The notes under the pieces: generated by a model | The model's input: the letters and a program-made list of their open reading frames with translations, nothing else | Told to the model about the DNA's origin: nothing | The model's database searches: none | Shown: piece by piece, positions 16,452-24,074 of the stretch | Numbering within the stretch: position 1 is the first letter of the stretch | How the letters are laid out: each line of letters opens with the position of its first letter | From: an uncultured Eubacteriales bacterium | GTDB taxonomy: Bacteria > Bacillota > Clostridia > Peptostreptococcales > Anaerovoracaceae | NCBI GenBank assembly: GCA_949286985.1 | Contig: CASEEM010000039.1 | Coordinates: forward strand, 1 to 37,418 | Length of the DNA: 37,418 nucleotides | Direction: 5' to 3' | Translations under genes and position numbers: made by a program

Positions 16452-19124
16452 ATGAGTAAAACACTGGCTAAAACTTACGATCCGAAAGATTTCGAAGAGC
16501 GCATCTATGCGATGTGGGAAGAGAAGAAGGCGTTTCATGCGGAGGTCGATCCGTCGAAGAAACCTTTCACCATCGTCATGCCGCCGCCAAATATCACGGG
16601 GCAGCTCCACATGGGCCATGCGCTTGACCATACGCTCCAGGATATCCTGATTCGCTGGAAGCGCATGGAGGGTTATAATGCGCTCTGGCTCCCGGGCAGC
16701 GATCATGCCAGCATCGCGACGGAGGTCAAGGTCAACGACCAGCTCCGCAAGGAGACCGGCCTCGACAAGAAGGATATCGGCCGTGAGGCCTTCCTCGAGA
16801 AGGCTTGGGCCTGGAAGAAGGAGTACGGCGGACGCATCACCAAGCAGTGCCGTAAGCTCGGCGACTCCAGCGACTGGGATCGCGAGCGCTTCACGATGGA
16901 TGAGGGCTGCAACAAGGCTGTCACCGAATTCTTCATCCGCCTCTATAAGAAGGGATATATCTATCGCGGCAACCGCTTGATCAACTGGTGTCCGAGCTGC
17001 CGCACCTCGCTGTCCGACGCTGAGGTCGAGCACGAGGATAAGGAAGGTAAGTATTGGTATTTCCGTTATCCGGGTAAGGACGGAGGCGAGGGCATCACGG
17101 TAGCAACCTCGCGTCCGGAGACCATGTTCGGCGATGTCGCCATCGCTGTCAGCCCGGACGATGAGCGTTATACCGACATGATCGGCAAGACGGTCATCCT
17201 GCCGCTCGTCGGCCGCGAGATTCCGGTCATCGCCGATGAATATCCGGACCCGGAGAAGGGTACCGGTGCCGTTAAGATCACGCCGGCTCATGACCCGAAC
17301 GACTTCCTGGTCGGTCAGCGTCACGGCCTCGAGATGATCTCCTGCATGAATGAGGATGCGACGATGAATGAGCATGCCGGCAAGTACGAAGGCATGGATC
17401 GTTATGAATGTCGTAAGCAGTGGGTCGCCGATCTCGAGGAGGCCGGTTACCTTGTCAAGATCGATAACCTCACCATTCCGGTAGGCACCTGCTATCGCTG
17501 CCACAATGCCGTCGAGCCGATGCTCTCGGATCAGTGGTTCGTCCGCATGGAGGAGCTTGCGAAGCCGGCTGTCGAAGCGGCAAAGTCGGGCAAGCTGAAG
17601 CACGTTCCGGCTCGCTTCGAGAAGACATATCTCAACTGGCTCAGCGATATCCACGACTGGTGCATTTCGCGTCAGCTCTGGTGGGGTCACCGCATTCCGG
17701 CTTATTACTGCGACGACTGCGGGGAGCTCGTCGTCGATTACAGCATGCCGGAGAAATGTCCGAAGTGCGGCGGCACGCATTTCCACCAGGACGAGGACGT
17801 CCTCGATACCTGGTTCAGCTCGGCACTCTGGCCGTTCTCGACACTCGGTTGGCCGGACAAAACGCCGGAGCTCGATTATTTCTATCCGACGTCGGTGCTC
17901 GTCACGGGATACGATATCCTCTTCTTCTGGGTCATCCGCATGGTCTTCTCGGCTTGCGAGATCATGGGCGAGCCGCCGTTTGAATACGTCTTCCTGCACG
18001 GACTCGTCCGCGACAAGGACGGACGCAAGATGAGCAAGTCGCTCGGCAACGGCATCGATCCGCTCGAGGTCATCGAGCAGTACGGCGCCGATGCGCTTCG
18101 CTTCATGCTCATCACGGGACTTACGCCGGGTAATGATACGCGCTTCCTCGAGAGCCGTCTCGAGTCATCGCGCAACTTTGCAAATAAGCTCTGGAACGCG
18201 TCGCGTTTCACGATCATGAATCTTCAGGATGAAGACGGCAGCTTCCTCCCGATGGCAGATGCCGAGACGGCTGTCCTCCGCGATGAGGACCGCTGGATCC
18301 TCACGCGTATCAACGACGGTGCGAAGGATATCACGAACTCGCTCGACAAGTACGAGCTCGGACTGGCCGCACAGAAGATCTATGAGCTTATCTGGGACGA
18401 GTATTGCGACTGGTATATCGAGCTTGTCAAGAAGAGACTGTACGGCGACGATGAAGAGGACAAGAAGACGGCACGCTACGTCCTGCAGCGCGCGCTGAAG
18501 TCGCTCCTGAAGTTGCTCCACCCGTTCATGCCGTTCATTACGGAGGAGATCTGGGGGTCGCTTCCGAGCGAGGAGGGCGAGGAGCTGCTCATTCGCGCTT
18601 CGTGGCCGACCTACGATCCGTCGCTCACCTTTGAGGAGTCTGTCGCCCGCATCGAGACGGCGAAGGAGATCATCAAGGCCGTCCGTGCGATTCGCGTCGA
18701 GGCTGAAGCCGCACCGAGCCGCAAGCTCAGCATGATCGTCCGCACGGACACCATGAAGGAGACGGTTGCTGCCGACGAGGAATATATCAAGAATATTGCC
18801 AATATCACGAATATCGATATCATCGATGCTGACGGCGAGGCGCCGGAGGATACGATGTCGGCCGTCTTTAACGGCGGAGAGATCCTGATCCCGCTTGCGG
18901 ATCTCGTCGATTTCGAAGCGGAGATCGCACGTCTTACGAAGGAGAAGAAGCGTCTCGAGGGCGAGGTCGCCCGCGTCGAGAAGAAGCTCTCCAACCCGGG
19001 CTTCACCGGCAAGGCGCCGGCGGCTGTCGTCGAGGAAGAGCGCGCGAAGGGCGAGAAGTATCGTGAGATGCTCGAGACGGTCGAGAAGCGACTGTCCTCG
19101 ATGGAGGCGAAGAGTGCGAAATAA
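16452..19124 (+). CDS. valS: Valyl-tRNA synthetase
   Basis: An 890-residue class I synthetase that charges tRNA-Val. The HIGH-type motif is in PPPNITGQLHMGHAL near residues 43-57, and KMSKS is at 526-530. The editing (CP1) domain lies between about 200 and 370, including TSRPETMFGD. Zinc-knuckle-like CDDCGE and CPKCGG precede DTWFSSALWP. The C-terminus has the ValS coiled coil (about 820-885, rich in Glu, Lys and Leu heptads). ATG 16452 follows AAGGGATGA. No T-box leader is seen upstream because the gene is inside an operon. Its 3' end overlaps the likely start of folC by 11 bases. Confidence 0.97.
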   Translation: MSKTLAKTYDPKDFEERIYAMWEEKKAFHAEVDPSKKPFTIVMPPPNITGQLHMGHALDHTLQDILIRWKRMEGYNALWLPGSDHASIATEVKVNDQLRKETGLDKKDIGREAFLEKAWAWKKEYGGRITKQCRKLGDSSDWDRERFTMDEGCNKAVTEFFIRLYKKGYIYRGNRLINWCPSCRTSLSDAEVEHEDKEGKYWYFRYPGKDGGEGITVATSRPETMFGDVAIAVSPDDERYTDMIGKTVILPLVGREIPVIADEYPDPEKGTGAVKITPAHDPNDFLVGQRHGLEMISCMNEDATMNEHAGKYEGMDRYECRKQWVADLEEAGYLVKIDNLTIPVGTCYRCHNAVEPMLSDQWFVRMEELAKPAVEAAKSGKLKHVPARFEKTYLNWLSDIHDWCISRQLWWGHRIPAYYCDDCGELVVDYSMPEKCPKCGGTHFHQDEDVLDTWFSSALWPFSTLGWPDKTPELDYFYPTSVLVTGYDILFFWVIRMVFSACEIMGEPPFEYVFLHGLVRDKDGRKMSKSLGNGIDPLEVIEQYGADALRFMLITGLTPGNDTRFLESRLESSRNFANKLWNASRFTIMNLQDEDGSFLPMADAETAVLRDEDRWILTRINDGAKDITNSLDKYELGLAAQKIYELIWDEYCDWYIELVKKRLYGDDEEDKKTARYVLQRALKSLLKLLHPFMPFITEEIWGSLPSEEGEELLIRASWPTYDPSLTFEESVARIETAKEIIKAVRAIRVEAEAAPSRKLSMIVRTDTMKETVAADEEYIKNIANITNIDIIDADGEAPEDTMSAVFNGGEILIPLADLVDFEAEIARLTKEKKRLEGEVARVEKKLSNPGFTGKAPAAVVEEERAKGEKYREMLETVEKRLSSMEAKSAK

Positions 19125-20469
19125 GAGTGATGTCTGGATGGATCGCATTTGGGCCCTGTCTGCCGTCCGCGGCAAGCCGGGGCTCGAGCGAATGCGCCGT
19201 CTCCTCGAGTGGCTGAACCATCCGGAAGAGGAGCTCAAGGTCATCCATATCGCCGGTACGAACGGCAAGGGGAGCATCGCTCAGATGCTCGCCTCCGTCC
19301 TTCGGGCGGGCGGGTATCACGTCGGCGTCTATACTTCGCCGCACGTGATGACGCATCATGAACGCTTTCAGCTGGACGGGGATCTCATCTCGGACGAGGA
19401 TTTCTGCAAGTATGCGGAAATGGCTTTCACCTACGAGGACCGTCTCGTAGCCGAAGGACTCGGCCATCCGGCCGAATTCGAAATCCTGACGGCCATGGCC
19501 TTCCTGTATTTTCGCGATAAGATGCCGGACTTCGTTATTCTGGAGACGGGTATCGGCGGCAGGATCGATATGACGAACACCGTCCGAAGGCCGCTGATCG
19601 GCATTATTGCACAGATCGGCTTCGATCACCGCGGGACGCTGGGAGATACGCTTCCCGAAATCGCGGGAGAGAAGGCGGGCATCATCAAGCACGGTGTGCC
19701 GGTGGTCTCCGAGTCGCCGGAGGAGGAAGTGAAGGCAGTTCTTCGGAAGCGTGCGGACGAAGAGGACGCACTTTTCCTCGACGCTTCACTTGTACCTTAT
19801 GAAATTCTCAGCTGCAAGGGACGGATGCGCTTCCGGATCCTTCCGGGGGAAGGAGCGGAACAGCTCGGACTTCGGCCGAACGAATATGAGCTCGGACTGC
19901 TCGGCGAGCATCAGGTGAGAAATGCCGTCACGGTGCTTACGGCGCTTCGAAATCTCGAGGACCGCGGCTGCCTGAAGTTTTCGGAGGAGACGGCGAAGAA
20001 CGGCCTTCGCGAGGCGCGGAATATGGGGCGCTTCGAGGTGATGCGGGAGAACCCGGATGTCATCCTCGATGCCGGTCATAACCCGCAGGGCATTGCGGCG
20101 GCGATGAAGACGCTGCATGGTATGTACGGCGCATCGCTTTCGGAGAAGAGAGTGCTCATCGTATTCGGATGCTTCAAGGATAAGGATTATTCTCTGATGC
20201 TGGATGAGCTCGCGAGGGGGCTTAGGGATGCCGGCTGCGACCGCGTCATTGCGACGGAGCCGCCGAGTCCGAGGGCACTGGAAGCAGCGACGCTTGCGGC
20301 GCTTTTATGCGAGGAGGGCATACCTGCCGAGGCATGTCCCGATTTACAACTTGCCTATCGAAGGGCGATGGAGGCAGAGGCCGACATCAAGCTCTTCTTA
20401 GGATCGATCTACTTGATCGGTGATATACGAACCCTACTTAGTAAAGAAAGGATGCAAGATCATGTTTGA
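19114..20469 (+). CDS. folC: Folylpolyglutamate synthase / dihydrofolate synthase
   Basis: A Mur-ligase-superfamily enzyme that adds glutamate to folates (and possibly to dihydropteroate). The ATP loop GTNGKGS is at 48-54; YTSPHVMTHHERF, LETGIGGRIDMTN, the FDHRGTLGDT region and DAGHNPQG are the other family marks. I place the start at GTG 19114 because GGAGG (19103-19107) is correctly spaced, giving 451 residues and an 11-base overlap with valS. ATG 19138 would give 443 residues but has no ribosome binding site. The stop overlaps the glyA start. Together with FolD and GlyA it forms a one-carbon folate group. Confidence 0.93.
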   Translation: MRNKSDVWMDRIWALSAVRGKPGLERMRRLLEWLNHPEEELKVIHIAGTNGKGSIAQMLASVLRAGGYHVGVYTSPHVMTHHERFQLDGDLISDEDFCKYAEMAFTYEDRLVAEGLGHPAEFEILTAMAFLYFRDKMPDFVILETGIGGRIDMTNTVRRPLIGIIAQIGFDHRGTLGDTLPEIAGEKAGIIKHGVPVVSESPEEEVKAVLRKRADEEDALFLDASLVPYEILSCKGRMRFRILPGEGAEQLGLRPNEYELGLLGEHQVRNAVTVLTALRNLEDRGCLKFSEETAKNGLREARNMGRFEVMRENPDVILDAGHNPQGIAAAMKTLHGMYGASLSEKRVLIVFGCFKDKDYSLMLDELARGLRDAGCDRVIATEPPSPRALEAATLAALLCEEGIPAEACPDLQLAYRRAMEAEADIKLFLGSIYLIGDIRTLLSKERMQDHV

Positions 20470-21733
20470 CAGAAATGGCAACGACAACAGCACGTACAAT
20501 CGCGACAATATTGCTGAGATCGCAAAGGTTTCCGAAACGGTTGCAGGCTTCATTCAGAAGGAATATGACCGTCAGAAGAACAACGTAGAGCTTATCGCTT
20601 CCGAGAACTATTGCTCTGAGGCTGTTCTCGCTGCTTGCGGAAGCTGTCTCTCCTGGAAGTATGCGGAAGGTTATCCGGGCAAGCCGGTCACGAGACATTC
20701 GGGCAACAAGGGCAGATACTACGGCGGCACGCATTATGTCGACGAGCTGGAGGAGTATTGCTGCGATAAGTGGAGAGAGGTTTTCCATACGGATTATCAT
20801 GTCAACGTCCAGCCGCACAGCGGTTCGCAGGCCAACTTCTCGGCTTATGCTGCTGTTCTCGAGCCGGGAGATACCATCCTCACGATGAATCTTGATAACG
20901 GCGGCCACCTGACGCACGGTTCGGCTGTCAACTTCAGCGGCAAGTATTATGATGTTCATTTCTACGATGTCGATGATAACGGTTTCATCAACATGGAGGA
21001 CGTCGAGAAGAAGGCGAAGGAGCTGCAGCCGAAGCTGATCCTCGCCGGTGCCAGCGCATACTCCCGCATCATCGACTTCGCTCGCTTCGCGGAGATCGCC
21101 AAGAGCGTCGATGCTTATTTCATGGTCGACATGGCACATATCGCAGGACTCGTTGCGGCCGGCGTCCATCCGTCCCCGTTCGGTTATGCGGACATCATCA
21201 CGACGACGACGCACAAGACGCTGCGCGGACCGCGCGGCGGCATGATCTTCTGCCGTGAGGAGCTCGCGAAGAAGTTCGACAGCGCTGTCTTCCCGTTCGC
21301 TCAGGGCGGCCCGCTTGAGCACATCATCGCCGGCAAGGCTGTCTGCGCTGAGGAAGCACTCCGTCCGGAGTTCAAGGCTTACGGCGAGCAGGTCGTTAAG
21401 AACTGCGCAGCCTTTGCCGATGAGTTCCTGAAGCTCGGTTATCACATCGTCACGGGCGGCACGGACAACCACGTCTTCCTGATCGATCTCTCCGAGGAAC
21501 CGTTCTCCGGCAAGGATCTCCAGGTTGCCTGCGACGAGGCCGGCATCACGCTGAACAAGAACTGCGTCCCGAACGAGAAGCGTTCGCCGTTCCAGACCAG
21601 CGGTGTCCGCGTCGGCACGGCACCGATGACGACGAGAGGCTTCGTCGAGGAGGATTTCCGCGAGGTCGCACATCGCATCGACGACGTCGTCAAGAAGCTC
21701 CGCGCAGAGAAAGAAGCAGAGAAGGACGCATAG
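20462..21733 (+). CDS. glyA: Serine hydroxymethyltransferase
   Basis: A 423-residue PLP enzyme converting serine and tetrahydrofolate to glycine and methylenetetrahydrofolate. The PLP lysine is Lys252 in TTTTHKTLRGPRGG. VDMAHIAGL, QPHSGSQAN and SGVRVGTAPMTTRG are diagnostic. Around residues 75-90 the usual EGYPGKRYYGG is broken by about ten extra residues (PVTRHSGNKG between GK and RYYGG), an insertion near the active-site mouth. Start ATG 20462 follows AAAGGATG and overlaps the folC stop, so the two genes are coupled. No terminator is visible after the stop. Confidence 0.96.
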   Translation: MFDRNGNDNSTYNRDNIAEIAKVSETVAGFIQKEYDRQKNNVELIASENYCSEAVLAACGSCLSWKYAEGYPGKPVTRHSGNKGRYYGGTHYVDELEEYCCDKWREVFHTDYHVNVQPHSGSQANFSAYAAVLEPGDTILTMNLDNGGHLTHGSAVNFSGKYYDVHFYDVDDNGFINMEDVEKKAKELQPKLILAGASAYSRIIDFARFAEIAKSVDAYFMVDMAHIAGLVAAGVHPSPFGYADIITTTTHKTLRGPRGGMIFCREELAKKFDSAVFPFAQGGPLEHIIAGKAVCAEEALRPEFKAYGEQVVKNCAAFADEFLKLGYHIVTGGTDNHVFLIDLSEEPFSGKDLQVACDEAGITLNKNCVPNEKRSPFQTSGVRVGTAPMTTRGFVEEDFREVAHRIDDVVKKLRAEKEAEKDA

Positions 21734-21748
21734 AAGTCTTCCGTCATC

Positions 21749-21778
21749 TTGCAAAATGATTATTTCTTGTTGTATAAT
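21749..21778 (+). promoter_or_regulatory. Promoter for the small P-loop gene
   Basis: TTGCAA (21749-21754) and a perfect TATAAT (21773-21778) with an 18-base spacer, about 30 bases before the start codon of the next gene. Confidence 0.75.
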
Positions 21779-21808
21779 CGATTAAAGAACATGAAGGAGG
21801 ACAACGCC

Positions 21809-22231
21809 ATGGTTAAGTTGTTTGTAGGACACAAGGGAAGCGGTAAGACGAAGAGAATGGTCGAGCTGGCCAATCAGAGTGCACGTGAGGCAAACGGAAG
21901 CACCATTTTCATCAACAAGAACTCGCGTCTTATCTATGATCTTGATTATCGCATCCGCGTTATCTGCATGGAGGATTTCGTTCACGTCACGAATGAGGAC
22001 GAGTACATCGGCTTCCTCTTCGGCATCATCAGCTCGGATAATGATATCGAGACCATCTACCTCGACGGTGTCATGAAGCACGCAGACTTCTCGCTTGAGG
22101 TGCTGCCGAGCTTTATCAACAAGCTCAAGGAGATTTCGAAGGATTACGGCATCGATTTCGTCGTCAGCATCAGCGCTGAGCTCGAAGAGATGGTCGGCGT
22201 CGACTTCGACAATGTTGAGCTTCTCAACTAG
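21809..22231 (+). CDS. Small P-loop protein of unknown function
   Basis: A 140-residue protein starting with MVKLFVGHKGSGKTKRM: a Walker A loop (GHKGSGKT, residues 7-14) right at the N-terminus. A hydrophobic strand ending in acidic residues (ETIYLDGV) could be Walker B, and FVVSISA another strand of a RecA-like sheet. It has no DNA-binding or membrane segment that I can see. Similar short clostridial ATP-binding proteins are sometimes mislabelled PilT-like; no role is established. ATG 21809 is chosen because AAGGAGG ends at 21800; an in-frame TTG at 21749 lies in the promoter. It has its own promoter and terminator. Confidence 0.8.
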   Translation: MVKLFVGHKGSGKTKRMVELANQSAREANGSTIFINKNSRLIYDLDYRIRVICMEDFVHVTNEDEYIGFLFGIISSDNDIETIYLDGVMKHADFSLEVLPSFINKLKEISKDYGIDFVVSISAELEEMVGVDFDNVELLN

Positions 22232-22255
22232 CTTTCTTATGGCGTAAGGATAAGC

Positions 22256-22289
22256 AAAAGACTTGGGACAGTCGTCCCAAGTCTTTTTT
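22256..22289. terminator. Bidirectional terminator
   Basis: AAAAGACTTGGGAC (22256-22269) pairs perfectly with GTCCCAAGTCTTTT (22274-22287), 14 pairs. The T run on the + side and A run on the other side let it serve the P-loop gene and the convergent membrane-protein gene. Confidence 0.93.
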
Positions 22290-22328
22290 ACTGTAATCAT
22301 ACAAAGCAGCCGATGACAGCCTGAGAGA

Positions 22329-22976
22329 TCAGTATTTCTTCGCTACACGGTAGGTGTAATAAACGTCAACCGGGAGGGATAGGAGCAAGACCCCAATCGA
22401 AGCGAAGCAGCAGGCGAGCCCCTCGGTGAAAAGGCAGAGGAGGAGGATCAGTATGCCGACGATGATGAACGAGATGCCGCCGAATTGCTGGCTTTTCTTC
22501 CATGTGGTTTCGTTCTTCATACTCCATTTCGTCCGGAGCCCTATCACGGCATTCATCTTCACTTTCGGCAGGATCATTCCCATGACGATCAAGAGAAGAC
22601 CGAGCAGTGCGAAGATGAGACGGTCCACATTGACCGGAAGGTCCGCGAGATTCTCCACCTGATGGAAATCGGTATACAGGAAATAACCGGTGAGGATATC
22701 CATGATGAGAAGGAGGAAAATCCCGGAAAGGATGCAGATTCTTTCATTCCCTTTCCCCTGCTTCTCGGAATACTTTGCGATGGCGAGCAGCAACAAACCG
22801 AACAATATCGCAAGAATCGGGAAAATCAGCGATTCGTACTTGCTTCCCCATCGATCTACCTGATAATCCGCCCCGTAGTGAGCCGGAATGCGGTCCGGCA
22901 GATAGGCCAGCGCGACGAGCGTCACGGGCAGAGGCAGAAGCATGAGAACAGCATAGATCAGCTTTTGAATCTTCAT
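22329..22976 (-). CDS. SdpI/DUF1648-type integral membrane protein
   Basis: A 215-residue protein with about six hydrophobic helices (roughly 6-25, 49-67, 80-98, 116-135, 166-184 and 186-205). The N-terminal LPDRIPAHYGADYQVDRWGSK matches the DUF1648 pattern, and NAVIGLRTKWSMKNETTWKKSQ is the SdpI-family signature. SdpI in Bacillus is the immunity protein and signal receptor for the SdpC toxin; most homologues have no proven toxin partner, and no sdpC or sdpR neighbour is seen here. The start is ATG at 22976-22974, with AGGAG upstream; longer frames lack a ribosome binding site. A terminator separates it from the threonine-aldolase-like gene upstream. Confidence 0.85.
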   Translation of the reverse strand: MKIQKLIYAVLMLLPLPVTLVALAYLPDRIPAHYGADYQVDRWGSKYESLIFPILAILFGLLLLAIAKYSEKQGKGNERICILSGIFLLLIMDILTGYFLYTDFHQVENLADLPVNVDRLIFALLGLLLIVMGMILPKVKMNAVIGLRTKWSMKNETTWKKSQQFGGISFIIVGILILLLCLFTEGLACCFASIGVLLLSLPVDVYYTYRVAKKY

Positions 22977-22990
22977 AGAACATCTCCTGT

Positions 22991-23018
22991 AAAAAAAGCC
23001 CGGATTGCTCCGGGCTTT
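22991..23018 (-). terminator. Rho-independent terminator after the threonine-aldolase-like gene
   Basis: On the minus strand AAAGCCCGGA and TCCGGGCTTT form a 10-pair stem (22995-23004 with 23009-23018) followed by a T run (A 22991-22997 on the + strand). Confidence 0.9.
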
Positions 23019-23030
23019 GCTTTTCATTCT

Positions 23031-24074
23031 TTAACCGACGAGGACCGGAATGTCCTTGCAGAGCGTATCGACTTCCTCGTCCTTCGTGTACCAGGAGGTG
23101 CAGAAGCGGACGGCCCAAAGACCTTCCTCGATCATCATGAACTTGCCGATGACATATTTCTCCGAGAAGCGTTCGAATTGCTCCTCCGTGAGGATGAAGA
23201 ACTGCTGATTCGTCGGGCTCGGGAGGAATTCCTTGACGCCGGCGGCGACGAAAGCATCGCGGATGCGCATCGCCTGGCGATCCGCCTTCTTGGCAATCTC
23301 TACATAGAGGCCGTCCTTGAAGAGGGTCTCGAACTGGAGACCGAGGAGCCAGCCCTTGGCGAGGTGCGCTGTGTGCTGCTTCTGGTAGGAGAAGAAATGC
23401 GGCTTGAAGCTATCATTCAGGACGACCAGGGCTTCGCCGATAAGCATGCCGCACTTCGTGCCGCCGATATAGAAGGCATCGGTCAGGCGGGCGAGATCCT
23501 CGAGCGTGACATCATTATATTCCGAAGCGAGGGCGTAGCTCATGCGCGCACCATCGACATAGAGATAGAGGTCGTTGTCACGGCAGGCCTTGCTGATGGC
23601 GGTGAGCTCCTCGAGCGAGTAGAGCGTTCCGACTTCGGTCGGCTGGGAGAGGTAGACCATTTTCGGCTCGACGACATGACCCGGCTGCGGCTCCGTGCGA
23701 TTGGCGAGACCGACAGCCTCGACCTGCTCTGCCGTGATCTTGCCGAGCGTCGAAGGGAAACCGATGACCTTGTGGCCGGTGAATTCGATGGCGCCGGCTT
23801 CATGGACATTGATATGACCGGTATCGGCGCAGACGACGCCTTCGAAGCTGCGAAGTGCGATATCGATGAGGAGCGAGTTGCACTGCGTTCCGCCGACGAC
23901 GAATTGGACGAGCGCGTTCGGCGCCTTGCAGGCCTCGCGGATGCGCTCGGCGGCGCGGTCCGAGAGCGGATCGACACCGTAACCGGAATATTTGCTCTCC
24001 GCATCCTCTGCGAGCGCCTTCAGGATGGCCGGATGGGCGCTTTGGCTGTAATCGTTTTCGAAGCTGATTTTCAT
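23031..24074 (-). CDS. Threonine-aldolase-like PLP enzyme (beta-eliminating lyase family)
   Basis: A 347-residue fold-type I PLP enzyme. Key residues fit low-specificity L-threonine aldolase: PLP Lys207 in YIGGTKCG, Asp174 and Arg177 in YVDGARM, and the N-terminal FENDYSQSAHPAIL. Aldolases of this family split L-threonine or L-allo-threonine into glycine and acetaldehyde; the exact substrate is not fixed by sequence. The start ATG at 24074-24072 has AAGGAG upstream and overlaps the stop of the MurE-like gene as ATGA, so translation of the two is coupled. An alternative in-frame start 18 bases upstream lies inside the MurE-like gene and is less well placed. Confidence 0.88.
   Translation of the reverse strand: MKISFENDYSQSAHPAILKALAEDAESKYSGYGVDPLSDRAAERIREACKAPNALVQFVVGGTQCNSLLIDIALRSFEGVVCADTGHINVHEAGAIEFTGHKVIGFPSTLGKITAEQVEAVGLANRTEPQPGHVVEPKMVYLSQPTEVGTLYSLEELTAISKACRDNDLYLYVDGARMSYALASEYNDVTLEDLARLTDAFYIGGTKCGMLIGEALVVLNDSFKPHFFSYQKQHTAHLAKGWLLGLQFETLFKDGLYVEIAKKADRQAMRIRDAFVAAGVKEFLPSPTNQQFFILTEEQFERFSEKYVIGKFMMIEEGLWAVRFCTSWYTKDEEVDTLCKDIPVLVG

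Noticed and set aside
16440..16460. T-box leader for valS
   Set aside because: Only 12 bases separate valS from the alarmone synthetase gene, so there is no room for one.
22329..22976. Complete Sdp toxin-immunity system
   Set aside because: Only the SdpI-like membrane protein is present; no sdpR, sdpA, sdpB or sdpC homologue is seen in the window.
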